A DNA stretch of 27,433 nt from SAR116 cluster bacterium (GCA_002684695.1 NYVQ01000026.1:6184-33616); one strand, 5' to 3'. Positions 1 through 7,409 are shown, counted from the first letter of the stretch. Notes: generated by a model not told the origin, from the sequence alone. Numbers and translations: made by a program.

Positions 1-46
1 AGCTAGAGCACCAAATGCTATAGGAAAACCATATATTAAGGACTAG
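1..46 (+). CDS. C-terminal end of an upstream gene (possibly nucleoside ABC transporter permease)
   Basis: Reading from base 2, an open frame gives 14 residues (ARAPNAIGKPYIKD) and stops at TAG 44-46, just before cytidine deaminase. The tail resembles, from memory, the C-termini of nucleoside/purine ABC transporter permeases, which often sit beside cdd in alphaproteobacteria. That would mean import of nucleosides feeding the deaminase. Fourteen residues cannot prove this. The frame could also be chance, so the call rests mainly on context. Confidence 0.33.
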   Translation, partial: ARAPNAIGKPYIKD

Positions 47-51
47 TGGCA

Positions 52-462
52 ATGAAAATCAGTGAAAAGATCTACACAGAGATCTACAAGAAGGCTATTA
101 CTGTTATGGATAAAGCATATGCTCCTTACTCAAAGTTTAAAGTTGGTGCTGCAATTTTGGACTCAAGTGGAAACTTTCATGTGGGGTGCAATGTTGAAAA
201 TGCTGCTTATCCCATAGGAAATTGTGCTGAGGCTTCTGCAATTTCAGCTATGATAGCTTCCGATGGAAAAGAGATTAAAGTAATAGCTGTAACAGGGTAT
301 GGGGAGCTTTTGTGTACACCCTGTGGTGGATGCAGACAAAGAATTAGAGAATTTTCAGCTTTAGATATTCCGATAATTGTAGGTAATGAAGTTGAAATAA
401 AAAAAATTTATACACTTGAAGAACTATTGCCATCATCTTTTGGCCCAGAAAACCTTAAATAA
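52..462 (+). CDS. cdd: Cytidine deaminase
   Basis: Hydrolyses cytidine and deoxycytidine to uridine and deoxyuridine plus ammonia, in cytosolic pyrimidine salvage. The small homotetrameric type is indicated by about 136 residues and the zinc site NCAEAS (ligand Cys58, catalytic Glu60) followed by CTPCGGCRQ (ligands Cys91 and Cys94). The N-terminal AYAPYSKFKVGAA segment and NVENAAYP substrate motif are also typical. ATG 52 is preferred: the AAGGA at 38-42 lies 9 bases upstream. A GTG at 46 in the same frame is only 3 bases from that site and overlaps the preceding TAG. A nucleoside hydrolase gene 1.8 kb downstream fits the same salvage theme. Family assignment is secure; only the start is uncertain. 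Confidence 0.96.
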   Translation: MKISEKIYTEIYKKAITVMDKAYAPYSKFKVGAAILDSSGNFHVGCNVENAAYPIGNCAEASAISAMIASDGKEIKVIAVTGYGELLCTPCGGCRQRIREFSALDIPIIVGNEVEIKKIYTLEELLPSSFGPENLK

Positions 463-496
463 GATTACTTTATCGCTATAAATTTAAAAGTGACAA

Positions 497-1387
497 ATGA
501 TAAATAAGAATTACATTCATCCAAAAAGATTTAAATGGGATATAAATAATAATATTTCTCCAAGTATGCTATCATTTTGGCAAAAAAACGGTTTTTTAAT
601 TATAGATAATTTTTATAGTATTGATGAATGTGAAAAACTTAAAAATAGAGCTGAATTATTAGTAAAAAATCACTATCCAGAAAATGAAATTTCTTGTAGT
701 TTAAATAACTATGACATAAAAAATGAAAGTTTTAAGTTTTCAGCTAATAATATAGCTTTTTTTCATGAAGATGATAATTGTAAAGAACTAAAATCTATAT
801 CAAAAAATGAAGGAAAAAATATTAAAGAAATTGGACATGCTATACATGATTTAGATCCAATTTTTAGTAACTTTTCAAGAAAAAAGTCTTTAGCTATTTT
901 ATTGACCTCATTAGGGATAGAAATGCCCTTACTCGCAAAAAGTACTTATATTTTCACTCATTCTAACTATGATAAATATAGTTATTACAATCAAGATAGC
1001 TCAATACTTTATACAGAACCAGAAAGTTGTATTGGTTGTACAATCTCATTAGGAAATGAAACTATTGATACTGGATGTTTATGGACTTTTTCTCAGGGAC
1101 ATTTAGGACCACTAAAAAAAAGATATTTGTACAATAATGAAAATTTTGAAATTCTTAATTTTAATAATTCTGTTTTTCCAGAACCTAACATTGTTCTTCA
1201 AAGTTATGTTGGAACATTAATAGTCCAACATGGAAGACTACCTTGTATTTTCAAAATGAAAGATAAAAAATTATCTCAACATTCTTATAAAATTAATATC
1301 ATAGATGGCAGGACAGAATATTTAAAAAATAATATATTTAATAGAGAACAGAGTTTTAAATTTTCTGGATTTTTTATCTCAAAATAA
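497..1387 (+). CDS. Phytanoyl-CoA dioxygenase (PhyH/PHYHD1)-like protein, probably inactive
   Basis: The N-terminus (FWQKNGFLIIDNFYSIDEC, residues 28-45) and the middle (GHAIHDLDPIF at 113-123, LYTEPES at 171-177, DTGCLWTF at 191-198) match the PHYHD1-type branch of the PhyH Fe(II)/2-oxoglutarate oxygenases. Active relatives carry HxD, a distal His and a 2-oxoglutarate-binding Arg. Here the HxD position reads N165-Q-D167. The region HGRLPC (245-250) has Cys250 where the distal His is expected. The SRQAY-like segment reads SQHSY (260-264) with Gln261 at the Arg position. Two of three iron ligands and the cosubstrate Arg therefore seem lost, although the frame is intact over a normal 296 residues. 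Alignment is from memory. No strong ribosome binding site is seen. Substrate and function are unknown; a non-enzymatic role is possible. Confidence 0.72.
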   Translation: MINKNYIHPKRFKWDINNNISPSMLSFWQKNGFLIIDNFYSIDECEKLKNRAELLVKNHYPENEISCSLNNYDIKNESFKFSANNIAFFHEDDNCKELKSISKNEGKNIKEIGHAIHDLDPIFSNFSRKKSLAILLTSLGIEMPLLAKSTYIFTHSNYDKYSYYNQDSSILYTEPESCIGCTISLGNETIDTGCLWTFSQGHLGPLKKRYLYNNENFEILNFNNSVFPEPNIVLQSYVGTLIVQHGRLPCIFKMKDKKLSQHSYKINIIDGRTEYLKNNIFNREQSFKFSGFFISK

Positions 1388-1416
1388 TTTATTTATAGTA
1401 ATTTTTAATCTCAGGC

Positions 1417-1447
1417 TTGCGAATAAAAAATATAAAGTTTATATAAT
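1417..1447 (+). promoter_or_regulatory. Putative tRNA-Thr promoter
   Basis: TTGCGA at 1417-1422 and a perfect TATAAT at 1442-1447 would start transcription near 1454, a few bases before the tRNA at 1460. The 19-base spacer is longer than the usual 17, so the -10 is better supported than the -35. Confidence 0.45.
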
Positions 1448-1459
1448 AAAAATTAAAAT

Positions 1460-1535
<76 letters not shown>

Positions 1536-2141
1536 TCAATCTTCTTTTTTGGGACATTGCCCTTCACATTTTATTAAAAGATCGTTTTCGAATATTTGAA
1601 TTTTAAACAATTTACCTTTATCATCAAAATATTCCCACATACCATTTTTTTTATTTCCTGAAAAATTTCCCATAGAAAATAATCTACCGTTAGCATGAAA
1701 TGTTTGCCATCTACCTTCTAAAACCCCATCATCGTAATTTCCAATATAAAGAAAGTTACCATCATTACTAAATTCTTGCCAATTACCCTGTTCATTTCCA
1801 TTATTATAATTGCCTATTCCTTTAAGCTTTCCGTCTTCAAAAAATAACTCAAATATTCCATGTTTAAATCCATTTCTATAATTAATTGTTGATTTAATAG
1901 ATCCATTTTCATGAAATTCTCTCCACTCATTTTCCCTAAGACCGTCGATATAGTTTCCTTTTTCTTTAATTTGACCACTTTCAAACTTAGAAATCACTGT
2001 TCCATTAATAGGATCATCACTTTCCTGATTAAAAGCAAGATTGCCCCTGTAAATGAGAGTTTCTTCCAATATATTTTGTGCAAAACTATTTTTTGAAAAT
2101 AAAATAGCGAAAATAAAGAATATTAGAAAAAATCTTTTCAC
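1536..2141 (-). CDS. Exported MORN-repeat (MORN_2) protein
   Basis: The first 21 residues are a signal peptide: a basic MKR, a Phe/Ile/Leu-rich core and an ASN-SFA-like cleavage site before QN. The rest is about five tandem repeats of roughly 23 residues, each of the form F-x-x-x-G-x-x-x-x-G-N-Y-x-x-G-x-x-x-G-x-W, from about residue 53 to 185. This is the MORN_2 pattern, also seen in YwqK-type proteins. The mature protein is expected in the periplasm or on the outer membrane, with no catalytic motif visible. It ends in CEGQC, two cysteines that could form a disulfide. The start is GTG at 2141 with no clear Shine-Dalgarno. The stop codon touches the 3' end of the convergent tRNA-Thr, so transcripts may overlap. 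The specific role is unknown. Confidence 0.83.
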   Translation of the reverse strand: MKRFFLIFFIFAILFSKNSFAQNILEETLIYRGNLAFNQESDDPINGTVISKFESGQIKEKGNYIDGLRENEWREFHENGSIKSTINYRNGFKHGIFELFFEDGKLKGIGNYNNGNEQGNWQEFSNDGNFLYIGNYDDGVLEGRWQTFHANGRLFSMGNFSGNKKNGMWEYFDDKGKLFKIQIFENDLLIKCEGQCPKKED

Positions 2142-2160
2142 GTTATTAATATACCGGTAG

Positions 2161-2190
2161 ATTATAATTTTAATAATTTAAATTAAACAA
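2161..2190 (-). promoter_or_regulatory. Putative promoter of the MORN-repeat gene
   Basis: Read on the minus strand, TTGTTT (2190-2185) and TATAAT (2166-2161) are separated by 18 bases and would give a leader of about 13 bases before the GTG at 2141. Motif match only. Confidence 0.35.
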
Positions 2191-2252
2191 CTTGCAAAAC
2201 GTATGCCTGTTAAATAATTTCATAAAATAATTCTTATAGACTAAATTTTAAA

Positions 2253-2257
2253 GGAGG
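2253..2257 (+). promoter_or_regulatory. Strong ribosome binding site fixing a TTG start
   Basis: GGAGG at 2253-2257 stands 5 bases before TTG 2263. No in-frame ATG precedes the DCDPGHDD motif, so this site supports TTG as the real start of the nucleoside hydrolase. Confidence 0.8.
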
Positions 2258-2262
2258 TAAAA

Positions 2263-3216
2263 TTGAGTGCTAACAAAATTATTTTAGATTGTGACCCAGG
2301 TCACGATGATGCTTTAGCTATTTTATTAGCTTTATCTTCGCCAAAAGAAATTAACTGTCTTGGCATAACAACTTCTGCTGGAAATGTGCCACTTGAATTG
2401 ACAACAAAGAATGCTCTAAAAGTACTTGCACTAATTAAAAATAATAAAATAGAAGTTTATAAAGGATGCCCAAAACCATTAGTTGGTGAATTAGTGACTG
2501 CTGAGAATGTTCACGGTGAGAGTGGACTTGACACAGGGTCTGGAACATCCCTACCAGAACCTATTTCAAGCTATAATAATAAACATGCTGTAAATTTTAT
2601 TCTTGATACACTTAAGGAAGCTCCAAATAATGAAATTACATTAGTTGCAACTGGTCCTTTAACAAATTTAGCAGCAGCCTTTTCAATTGATCCACAAACT
2701 TTTAGACGTGCCAAAAGAATTGTTTTAATGGGAGGAGCTGGGTTTGAACCTGGAAATATTACACCTGCAGCAGAATTCAATATATACGTAGATCCTTTTG
2801 CAGCGAAATCAATATTTCAAAGTGAGTTAGAAATTTTTATGTTTGGATTAGATGTGACACACAAGATGATAATAACGTCATCGAGGTTGAAAGCTATAAA
2901 AAATAGCTCTAATATGGTTGGTCCATCAGTTGCTGATTTATTAACTTTCTTTAATGTATATGATACTAAAAAATATGGATGGGATGGAGCTCCTCTTCAT
3001 GACCCATGCACAATTGCTTGGCTCATATCTCCAGACATTTTTGAAATGAAAAAAATGTCAGTTGAAATTGAAACAAATAATGGACCTGCTTATGGAAGAA
3101 CTGTTGCAGATTGGTTTAATGTTACTAATAAGAAAAAAAATATCAATGTAGCAATCAATGGAAACTCAGATAAATTTTTTGAACTTATTACAAAGCGGCT
3201 TAACTTTTTTGATTAA
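2263..3216 (+). CDS. Inosine-uridine-type nucleoside N-ribohydrolase
   Basis: Cleaves the N-glycosidic bond of ribonucleosides to free base and ribose, using a bound calcium ion. The N-terminal DCDPGHDDA (residues 9-17) is the family's metal-binding Asp cluster. EFNIYVDPFAA (171-181) supplies the Asn and Asp of the ribose pocket. VTHK (198-201) and LHDPCTIAW (245-253, with His246/Asp247) complete the active site. The length of 317 residues is normal for the IunH/Rih family. Translation starts at TTG 2263 behind a GGAGG. The stop overlaps the start of the next gene (TAATG at 3214-3218), so the two are probably co-translated. Together with cdd this suggests use of exogenous nucleosides. Preference for pyrimidine or purine nucleosides cannot be read from the sequence. 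Confidence 0.93.
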   Translation: MSANKIILDCDPGHDDALAILLALSSPKEINCLGITTSAGNVPLELTTKNALKVLALIKNNKIEVYKGCPKPLVGELVTAENVHGESGLDTGSGTSLPEPISSYNNKHAVNFILDTLKEAPNNEITLVATGPLTNLAAAFSIDPQTFRRAKRIVLMGGAGFEPGNITPAAEFNIYVDPFAAKSIFQSELEIFMFGLDVTHKMIITSSRLKAIKNSSNMVGPSVADLLTFFNVYDTKKYGWDGAPLHDPCTIAWLISPDIFEMKKMSVEIETNNGPAYGRTVADWFNVTNKKKNINVAINGNSDKFFELITKRLNFFD

Positions 3217-3848
3217 TGAAAATAAAAGATAAATTTGAAGTTTTTGATCTAACGATCAATGCTTATAAAAAGCAAATTAGTAAGTATGGATTTTCTTCTA
3301 AAGGAGTTTTTTGGCAAAATAGAGATACACAAAATGCTAGATTTGAAGCATTATCTAAAGGAATTATAAAATCAGATATTAATGGAAGTATTTCTATAAC
3401 TGACTATGGATGTGGATATGGTGAGTTCTATAATTTTATTAAAAAAAAATCTTTCATGTCTTCAAGTTCATTCATAGGATATGATATTGTTGATACATTT
3501 ATCCTTGAAGCAAAAGAAAAATTTCCTGAAGTAAAATGGATTTGTTCGGATAAAATTTCTTTGGAAACAGATTACATTTTTATTTCTGGAACATTAAATA
3601 TGGCTTTTGATTATTCGATAGATGAATGGGAAAATTTTTTAAAAAAACAACTGGAAATATGCTTCAAATATACAAAAAAAGTTTTAGCTTTCAATCTTTT
3701 ATATTCGTCAAAAAGGAAAATTGAAAATGGACTATACTATACTGAAATACAAAAAATTTTTGATTTCTGTGATAAAAGTTTTGGTAACACAATAATTTCA
3801 AAAACTACAGGGGCTAATAAAGACATAACCGTATTTGTTGCAAAATAA
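3216..3848 (+). CDS. Class I SAM-dependent methyltransferase, substrate unknown
   Basis: DYGCGYGEF at residues 63-71 is the glycine-rich motif I that binds S-adenosylmethionine. GYDIVD about 20 residues later fits motif II, and DYIFISGTLN fits the beta-4 strand region. The protein is 210 residues long, a single Rossmann-type domain with no membrane segment. It overlaps the hydrolase by one base (TAATG), so it is probably in the same operon, but this does not reveal the substrate. The stop at 3848 faces the stop of a minus-strand gene only 3 bases away. It could act on a small molecule, lipid or protein; nothing here separates these. Confidence 0.82.
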   Translation: MKIKDKFEVFDLTINAYKKQISKYGFSSKGVFWQNRDTQNARFEALSKGIIKSDINGSISITDYGCGYGEFYNFIKKKSFMSSSSFIGYDIVDTFILEAKEKFPEVKWICSDKISLETDYIFISGTLNMAFDYSIDEWENFLKKQLEICFKYTKKVLAFNLLYSSKRKIENGLYYTEIQKIFDFCDKSFGNTIISKTTGANKDITVFVAK

Positions 3849-3851
3849 TCT

Positions 3852-4079
3852 TCATTCTACCCAAGTGCTATTTCTTTTCCTAAATGTAGGATCATCATTC
3901 ATAATAGATTTGAATACTTCTGCAACTTTTGAGTGCGCTTCCCTACTCTTTTTCAAATGAGCATCCAATGGAATTACAATGTCGCCATCATTTCTAATAT
4001 ATGGGGTATCATAATCTTTATACCGTCTTAAAAGGCGAAATAAATCTGTAATTAATTCTTTTTCTTTATCTCTTATCAT
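3852..4079 (-). CDS. Small orphan protein, 75 residues
   Basis: Not recognised. It is highly charged and probably mostly helical (LFRLLRRYKDYD, then HLKKSREAHSKVAEVFKSIM), with no signal peptide, membrane span or Cys pair. ATG 4079 has an AGAG-rich stretch a few bases upstream as a weak ribosome binding site. It is the last gene of an apparent four-gene minus-strand operon (plsC, DUF2237, 64-residue protein, this gene), with an 11-base gap to its upstream neighbour. Codon use looks like the neighbours. Position and spacing are the main reasons to believe it is real. Confidence 0.6.
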   Translation of the reverse strand: MIRDKEKELITDLFRLLRRYKDYDTPYIRNDGDIVIPLDAHLKKSREAHSKVAEVFKSIMNDDPTFRKRNSTWVE

Positions 4080-4090
4080 TTATTTTCTCT

Positions 4091-4285
4091 TTAATGATTA
4101 TCAGTAAATGTAAATTCCAAACCATGAAGTAAACCAACATAAACATTATTTTTTTTCAATTGCATTTTTATAATTGTATTATCAATTGCAACATCTAAGC
4201 CACCTCTATATAATCTAATAATCTTACCTTTAACTGTTTTATCGTTATCAGTACAAACAACTAAAGCTTCCTGTCCAATATTCAT
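4091..4285 (-). CDS. Small orphan protein, 64 residues, probably beta-rich
   Basis: Not recognised. Alternating hydrophobic stretches (EALVVCTD, VKGKIIRLYRGGLDVAI, NTIIKMQLK, VYVGLLHGLEFTF) suggest a small beta-barrel or sandwich such as a binding domain, but no known motif is seen. It is cytosolic by composition. It is third in the minus-strand set after plsC and the DUF2237 gene, 15 bases after the latter and 11 before the 75-residue gene, which suggests joint translation. The RGGLDVAIDN turn may be a useful search probe. Confidence 0.62.
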   Translation of the reverse strand: MNIGQEALVVCTDNDKTVKGKIIRLYRGGLDVAIDNTIIKMQLKKNNVYVGLLHGLEFTFTDNH

Positions 4286-4300
4286 TAAATTTCACTTCTT

Positions 4301-4702
4301 TTAGTTTTCATTAATTGCATGTTTCTTTAAATCATCTAAACTACATATATTAAGTGTTGCAATATTGGTAGAGGAAAGCTTAACGTTTGGCGCTTTTCCT
4401 GACTCAAATGCCTGTTGCCATCTTGATGCACAAAGACACCACAAATCTCCTTGAACCAATCCTCTAAAATCAAATTCTGGTCTAGGCGTAGATAAGTCAT
4501 TTCCAACAGATTTTGAATATTCTAAAAATTCAGTAGTCATCTCAGCACAAACTGTATGAAGCCCCATATCATTTTCATCAGTTTCACAACAACCATTTCT
4601 ATAGAAGCCAGTCATTGGTTGCAAAGAACAAACCTCTAGTTTACCACCTAATACATTTTTTTGAAAATTACTCGGCTCTTTTCTTGATAATCCATCTGGC
4701 AT
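4301..4702 (-). CDS. DUF2237 family protein
   Basis: Recognised from NVLGGKLEVCS (residues 16-26), PMTGFYRNGCCET (29-41), GLHTVCAEMTTEFLEYS (47-63), GNDLSTPRPEF (67-77) and GDLWCLCASRWQQA (85-98). These are the hallmark blocks of DUF2237, a widespread bacterial family of unknown function of about 110-130 residues. The conserved Cys pairs (GCC and CLC) plus His suggest a metal or redox site, but none has been defined that I know of. ATG 4702 has AAGG about 7 bases upstream. It sits 20 bases after plsC in the same orientation. Function cannot be inferred from this context. Confidence 0.9.
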   Translation of the reverse strand: MPDGLSRKEPSNFQKNVLGGKLEVCSLQPMTGFYRNGCCETDENDMGLHTVCAEMTTEFLEYSKSVGNDLSTPRPEFDFRGLVQGDLWCLCASRWQQAFESGKAPNVKLSSTNIATLNICSLDDLKKHAINEN

Positions 4703-4722
4703 ACTTTTGACCTTTCAATAAA

Positions 4723-5421
4723 TCATTTTAATAATTTTTCAGATTCATTTTCAATTAAAATTTGTAAAGTCTTCATAAATTCTTGTTTTTTTAATCCAGG
4801 TAATATTTCATTTAATACTGAGACTTTAATAGTCCCTGGCCCAGATAAATTAAATTTATACCAAAACTTTCCAGAATTAAGCGCAATAGGCACTACTGGT
4901 ATTTTTAAATGATTATATAAAGCAAAAACGCCGGGTAAGTAAGGTTTATTTTCACCTGGCTTAACTCTTGTTCCTTGAGGATAAATAATGATATTATCTC
5001 CATCATTAATAGCTTTTTCAGTATCTTTAAGTAATGTTTTTATAGATTGAATATGTTTACCGCGATTGACTGGTATGGCGCCTAATTTCCTAAATAAATA
5101 ACCTATAATTGGTATTGAAATTAACTCTCTTTTCATAACAATTGATAAAGGTTTGGGTAAATAATTAGCAAGTATTATAGTTTCCCAAATCGACTGATGC
5201 TGTATTGCGAAAATGACTTGTTTATTTTTAATTTTACCATCAATTATGTAATCAATTTTAAACAAAAGATATAAAAGTAGGCTAACAGTATATGACCAAA
5301 TACTTAGAGAAATCCGAATGTATTTTCTGGGAAAGATTAATAAAGGCAATGATAAAACAGCAAAAATAGCTGTAGAGAAATAAAAAAATATAAAAAAGAT
5401 TATTCTATTTAAAGTTTTCAT
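4723..5421 (-). CDS. plsC: 1-acyl-sn-glycerol-3-phosphate acyltransferase (PlsC-like)
   Basis: Transfers an acyl chain to lysophosphatidate to make phosphatidate, the precursor of membrane phospholipids, at the inner membrane. The N-terminus has two hydrophobic segments (about residues 7-30 and 40-56). The acyltransferase block I reads QHQSIWE (74-80), with HX4E instead of HX4D, a variant common in alphaproteobacteria. GAIPVNRG (114-121) and YPQGTR (147-152) match blocks II and III, the latter in the QGTR form. The length of 232 residues is typical. It is the first gene of a minus-strand group and is divergent from the 118-residue ORF across only 36 bases. A specialised lysophospholipid acyltransferase is an alternative. 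Confidence 0.88.
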   Translation of the reverse strand: MKTLNRIIFFIFFYFSTAIFAVLSLPLLIFPRKYIRISLSIWSYTVSLLLYLLFKIDYIIDGKIKNKQVIFAIQHQSIWETIILANYLPKPLSIVMKRELISIPIIGYLFRKLGAIPVNRGKHIQSIKTLLKDTEKAINDGDNIIIYPQGTRVKPGENKPYLPGVFALYNHLKIPVVPIALNSGKFWYKFNLSGPGTIKVSVLNEILPGLKKQEFMKTLQILIENESEKLLK

Positions 5422-5457
5422 AATAATTTTGATTATGATACTAAATAGAATTTTAAA

Positions 5458-5814
5458 ATGGAAGATATATATATAAAATTTAAAACAAGGCTATGTAGCC
5501 ATTTGAACTATTTAATGTCTATAAGAGAAATTAAAACTTATGCTGAAGTTGCAGAATATTGTGAGATACCATCACCAGGAAAAATTCGTAAATTAAATGA
5601 ATTATTGTTGGAAATTACTAAAGAAGATATCATAGAAAAGAAACCATTAAGAACAGCTCTAATTGTGAGTAAAATTGAAGTTGTTAATGGAGTTCGCATT
5701 CCAAACGAAGATTTTTTTAAGCTTTTAAAATGTTATAATATTTATCGTGGTAAAAATGATAAAATTTCTATCATCAATTTTCATAAAAGATTGATTGAAA
5801 ATTTATTTATTTGA
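5458..5814 (+). CDS. Conserved-looking orphan protein, 118 residues
   Basis: I do not recognise a named family. The segment around residues 27-51 (TYAEVAEYC...GKIRKLNELL) resembles a helix-turn-helix-like region, and VVSKIEVVNGVRIPNEDFFKLL (about 69-90) resembles small uncharacterised alphaproteobacterial proteins I recall only vaguely. There is no signal peptide or membrane segment. ATG 5458 has no Shine-Dalgarno and the gap to the divergent plsC is 36 bases, so the transcript may be nearly leaderless. Its TGA at 5812-5814 abuts the convergent tusA stop. Codon use matches the neighbours. A regulatory or nucleic-acid-binding role is speculation. Confidence 0.62.
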   Translation: MEDIYIKFKTRLCSHLNYLMSIREIKTYAEVAEYCEIPSPGKIRKLNELLLEITKEDIIEKKPLRTALIVSKIEVVNGVRIPNEDFFKLLKCYNIYRGKNDKISIINFHKRLIENLFI

Positions 5815-6057
5815 TCATTTTCTTTGAATCAAACAATGAATTTTATTTCCTTTTTTAGAAATTTTTATAAGCTTGTTTCCAGAAACTTCGCAAAAATGTT
5901 TGAGATCTAAATTCGCTGCAGGATCATCTGCTAGTATTTCAATTATTTCACCTTTTTCAATCTCTTTTAAAGCCCTTTTAGTTTTTAAAACTGGCAAGGG
6001 ACATTTTAGACCTTTAAAATCAAATACTTTTTTAGGTTTTAAAATTTCATTTTTCAT
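5815..6057 (-). CDS. TusA-family sulfur carrier protein
   Basis: An 80-residue two-layer alpha/beta protein with the family signature CPLP (Cys19) inside FDFKGLKCPLPVLKTKRAL, followed by GEIIEILADDPAANLDLKHF. In TusA proteins this Cys carries a persulfide for tRNA thiolation or other sulfur transfer; related proteins act in sulfur oxidation or redox regulation. The start ATG (6057-6055) overlaps the stop of the upstream FAD oxidase as ATGA, so translation is coupled. This is an unusual partner for tRNA thiolation, as no other tus gene is nearby, and a different sulfur-transfer role is possible. I leave the symbol blank for that reason. Confidence 0.9.
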   Translation of the reverse strand: MKNEILKPKKVFDFKGLKCPLPVLKTKRALKEIEKGEIIEILADDPAANLDLKHFCEVSGNKLIKISKKGNKIHCLIQRK

Positions 6058-7409
6058 AAAAAAATTTTTCCCGGATTGAGCAAACCCTTGGGATCAAATG
6101 AATTTTTGATATTTTTCATAAATTTTATTGAAGAACCTGCTTCTTTTGCTAAAAACTCGGCCTTTCCATAACCTATTCCATGTTCGCCTGTACATGTCCC
6201 ACCAAGTTCAATTGCCTTTTCAACCATCCATTTATTATGATCTTTAGCCTTTTTTAGCTGATTTGCATCGTCAGGATCAATAAGATATAACAAATGAAAA
6301 TTTCCATCACCAACATGCCCTACAAGAGGAGCTAACAAATTCATAGAAATAAGTTTTTCTTTTGACTCAATAATACAGTTTGCTAGTTCAGTTATTGGAA
6401 CACATACATCTGAAGACCATGCTAAGCATCCCGGTTTTAATGATAAGGATGCATAATAGGCATTATGCCTAGCCTTCCATAGGCGGTTTCTTTCTTCAGG
6501 TAAATTTTTCCATTCAAACTTAGATCCACCATATTCTTTCATAATATCTTGTATGGTTTTTGTTTGTTCGATAACTTCAGTATCTGAACCATGGAATTCA
6601 AAAAAAAGCGTGGGCTTAGGGTTAAATTCATGCAGCTTCGAAAAATTTATACATGCCTGCATTTGAACTTCGTCCAGCAACTCAATCCTAGCAAGTGGAA
6701 CACCGCTTAAAAGAGAATCGATTACTGAATTAACTGCATTTTCGAGATTATCGAACTGACAAACAGCTGCAGAAATTGTTGGAGGATTACCATATAATTT
6801 TAAAGTTATTTCACTAATAATACCTAAAGTACCCTCAGAGCCAACAAATAATCTTGTTAGATCATATCCTGCGGAGCTTTTCCTTGCTCTACCACCTGTT
6901 TTGATTATCTCACCATTTGCCATTACTACTGTAAGGCCCATTACATTATTTCTCATAGTACCATACCTGACTGCATTTGTTCCGCTTGCTGAGGTGGCAG
7001 CCATCCCGCCAATAGTTGCATCAGCCCCTGGATCAACTGGAAAAAATAGGCCAGTATCTCTTAATTTACCTTCCAGCTCTTTTCGTGTTACTCCTGCTTG
7101 AACCTTACAATCCATATCTAACTGGTTTATTTCTAAGATATTTTTCATTTTTGCAAAATCTATGCATATACCACCAGACAATGCCCCTATACCACCCTCC
7201 AATGATGTGCCTACCCCAAAAGGCACCATAGGAATACTATTATCAGAGCACAATATTACTATTTCTCTTATTTCCTCTGTGGTTTCTGGAAAAACTACTC
7301 CATCAGGTGGGGCTACAGGATGATAAGCTTCGTCTTTGCCATGGCGTTCTAAAATAGTATTATTAGTGGTAAACCTTTTACCAAAAATATTTCTTAATTG
7401 ATTGAGCAC
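6054..7409 (-). CDS. FAD-linked D-lactate dehydrogenase / glycolate oxidase-type (GlcD/LDHD) oxidase
   Basis: Oxidises a 2-hydroxy acid, most likely D-lactate, with FAD and passes electrons to the respiratory chain. The FAD-binding PCMH domain spans about residues 35-210, with VPFGVGTSLEGG (62-73), PVDPGADATIGGMAATSASG (124-143) and FVGSEGTLG (188-196). The C-terminal cap carries GHVGDGNFH (364-372) and GEHGIGYGK (408-416), whose His residues bind metal and substrate. At 451 residues it matches cytochrome-type D-lactate dehydrogenases better than iron-sulfur fusions. The start is GTG 7409 with no clear ribosome binding site. It overlaps the TusA-family gene by four bases. 2-hydroxyglutarate or glycolate dehydrogenase are alternatives. 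Confidence 0.9.
   Translation of the reverse strand: MLNQLRNIFGKRFTTNNTILERHGKDEAYHPVAPPDGVVFPETTEEIREIVILCSDNSIPMVPFGVGTSLEGGIGALSGGICIDFAKMKNILEINQLDMDCKVQAGVTRKELEGKLRDTGLFFPVDPGADATIGGMAATSASGTNAVRYGTMRNNVMGLTVVMANGEIIKTGGRARKSSAGYDLTRLFVGSEGTLGIISEITLKLYGNPPTISAAVCQFDNLENAVNSVIDSLLSGVPLARIELLDEVQMQACINFSKLHEFNPKPTLFFEFHGSDTEVIEQTKTIQDIMKEYGGSKFEWKNLPEERNRLWKARHNAYYASLSLKPGCLAWSSDVCVPITELANCIIESKEKLISMNLLAPLVGHVGDGNFHLLYLIDPDDANQLKKAKDHNKWMVEKAIELGGTCTGEHGIGYGKAEFLAKEAGSSIKFMKNIKNSFDPKGLLNPGKIFL

Noticed and set aside
4723..5421. PlsC as a degenerate enzyme because it has HX4E and QGTR
   Set aside because: Both variants are, as I recall, normal in alphaproteobacterial PlsC homologues.
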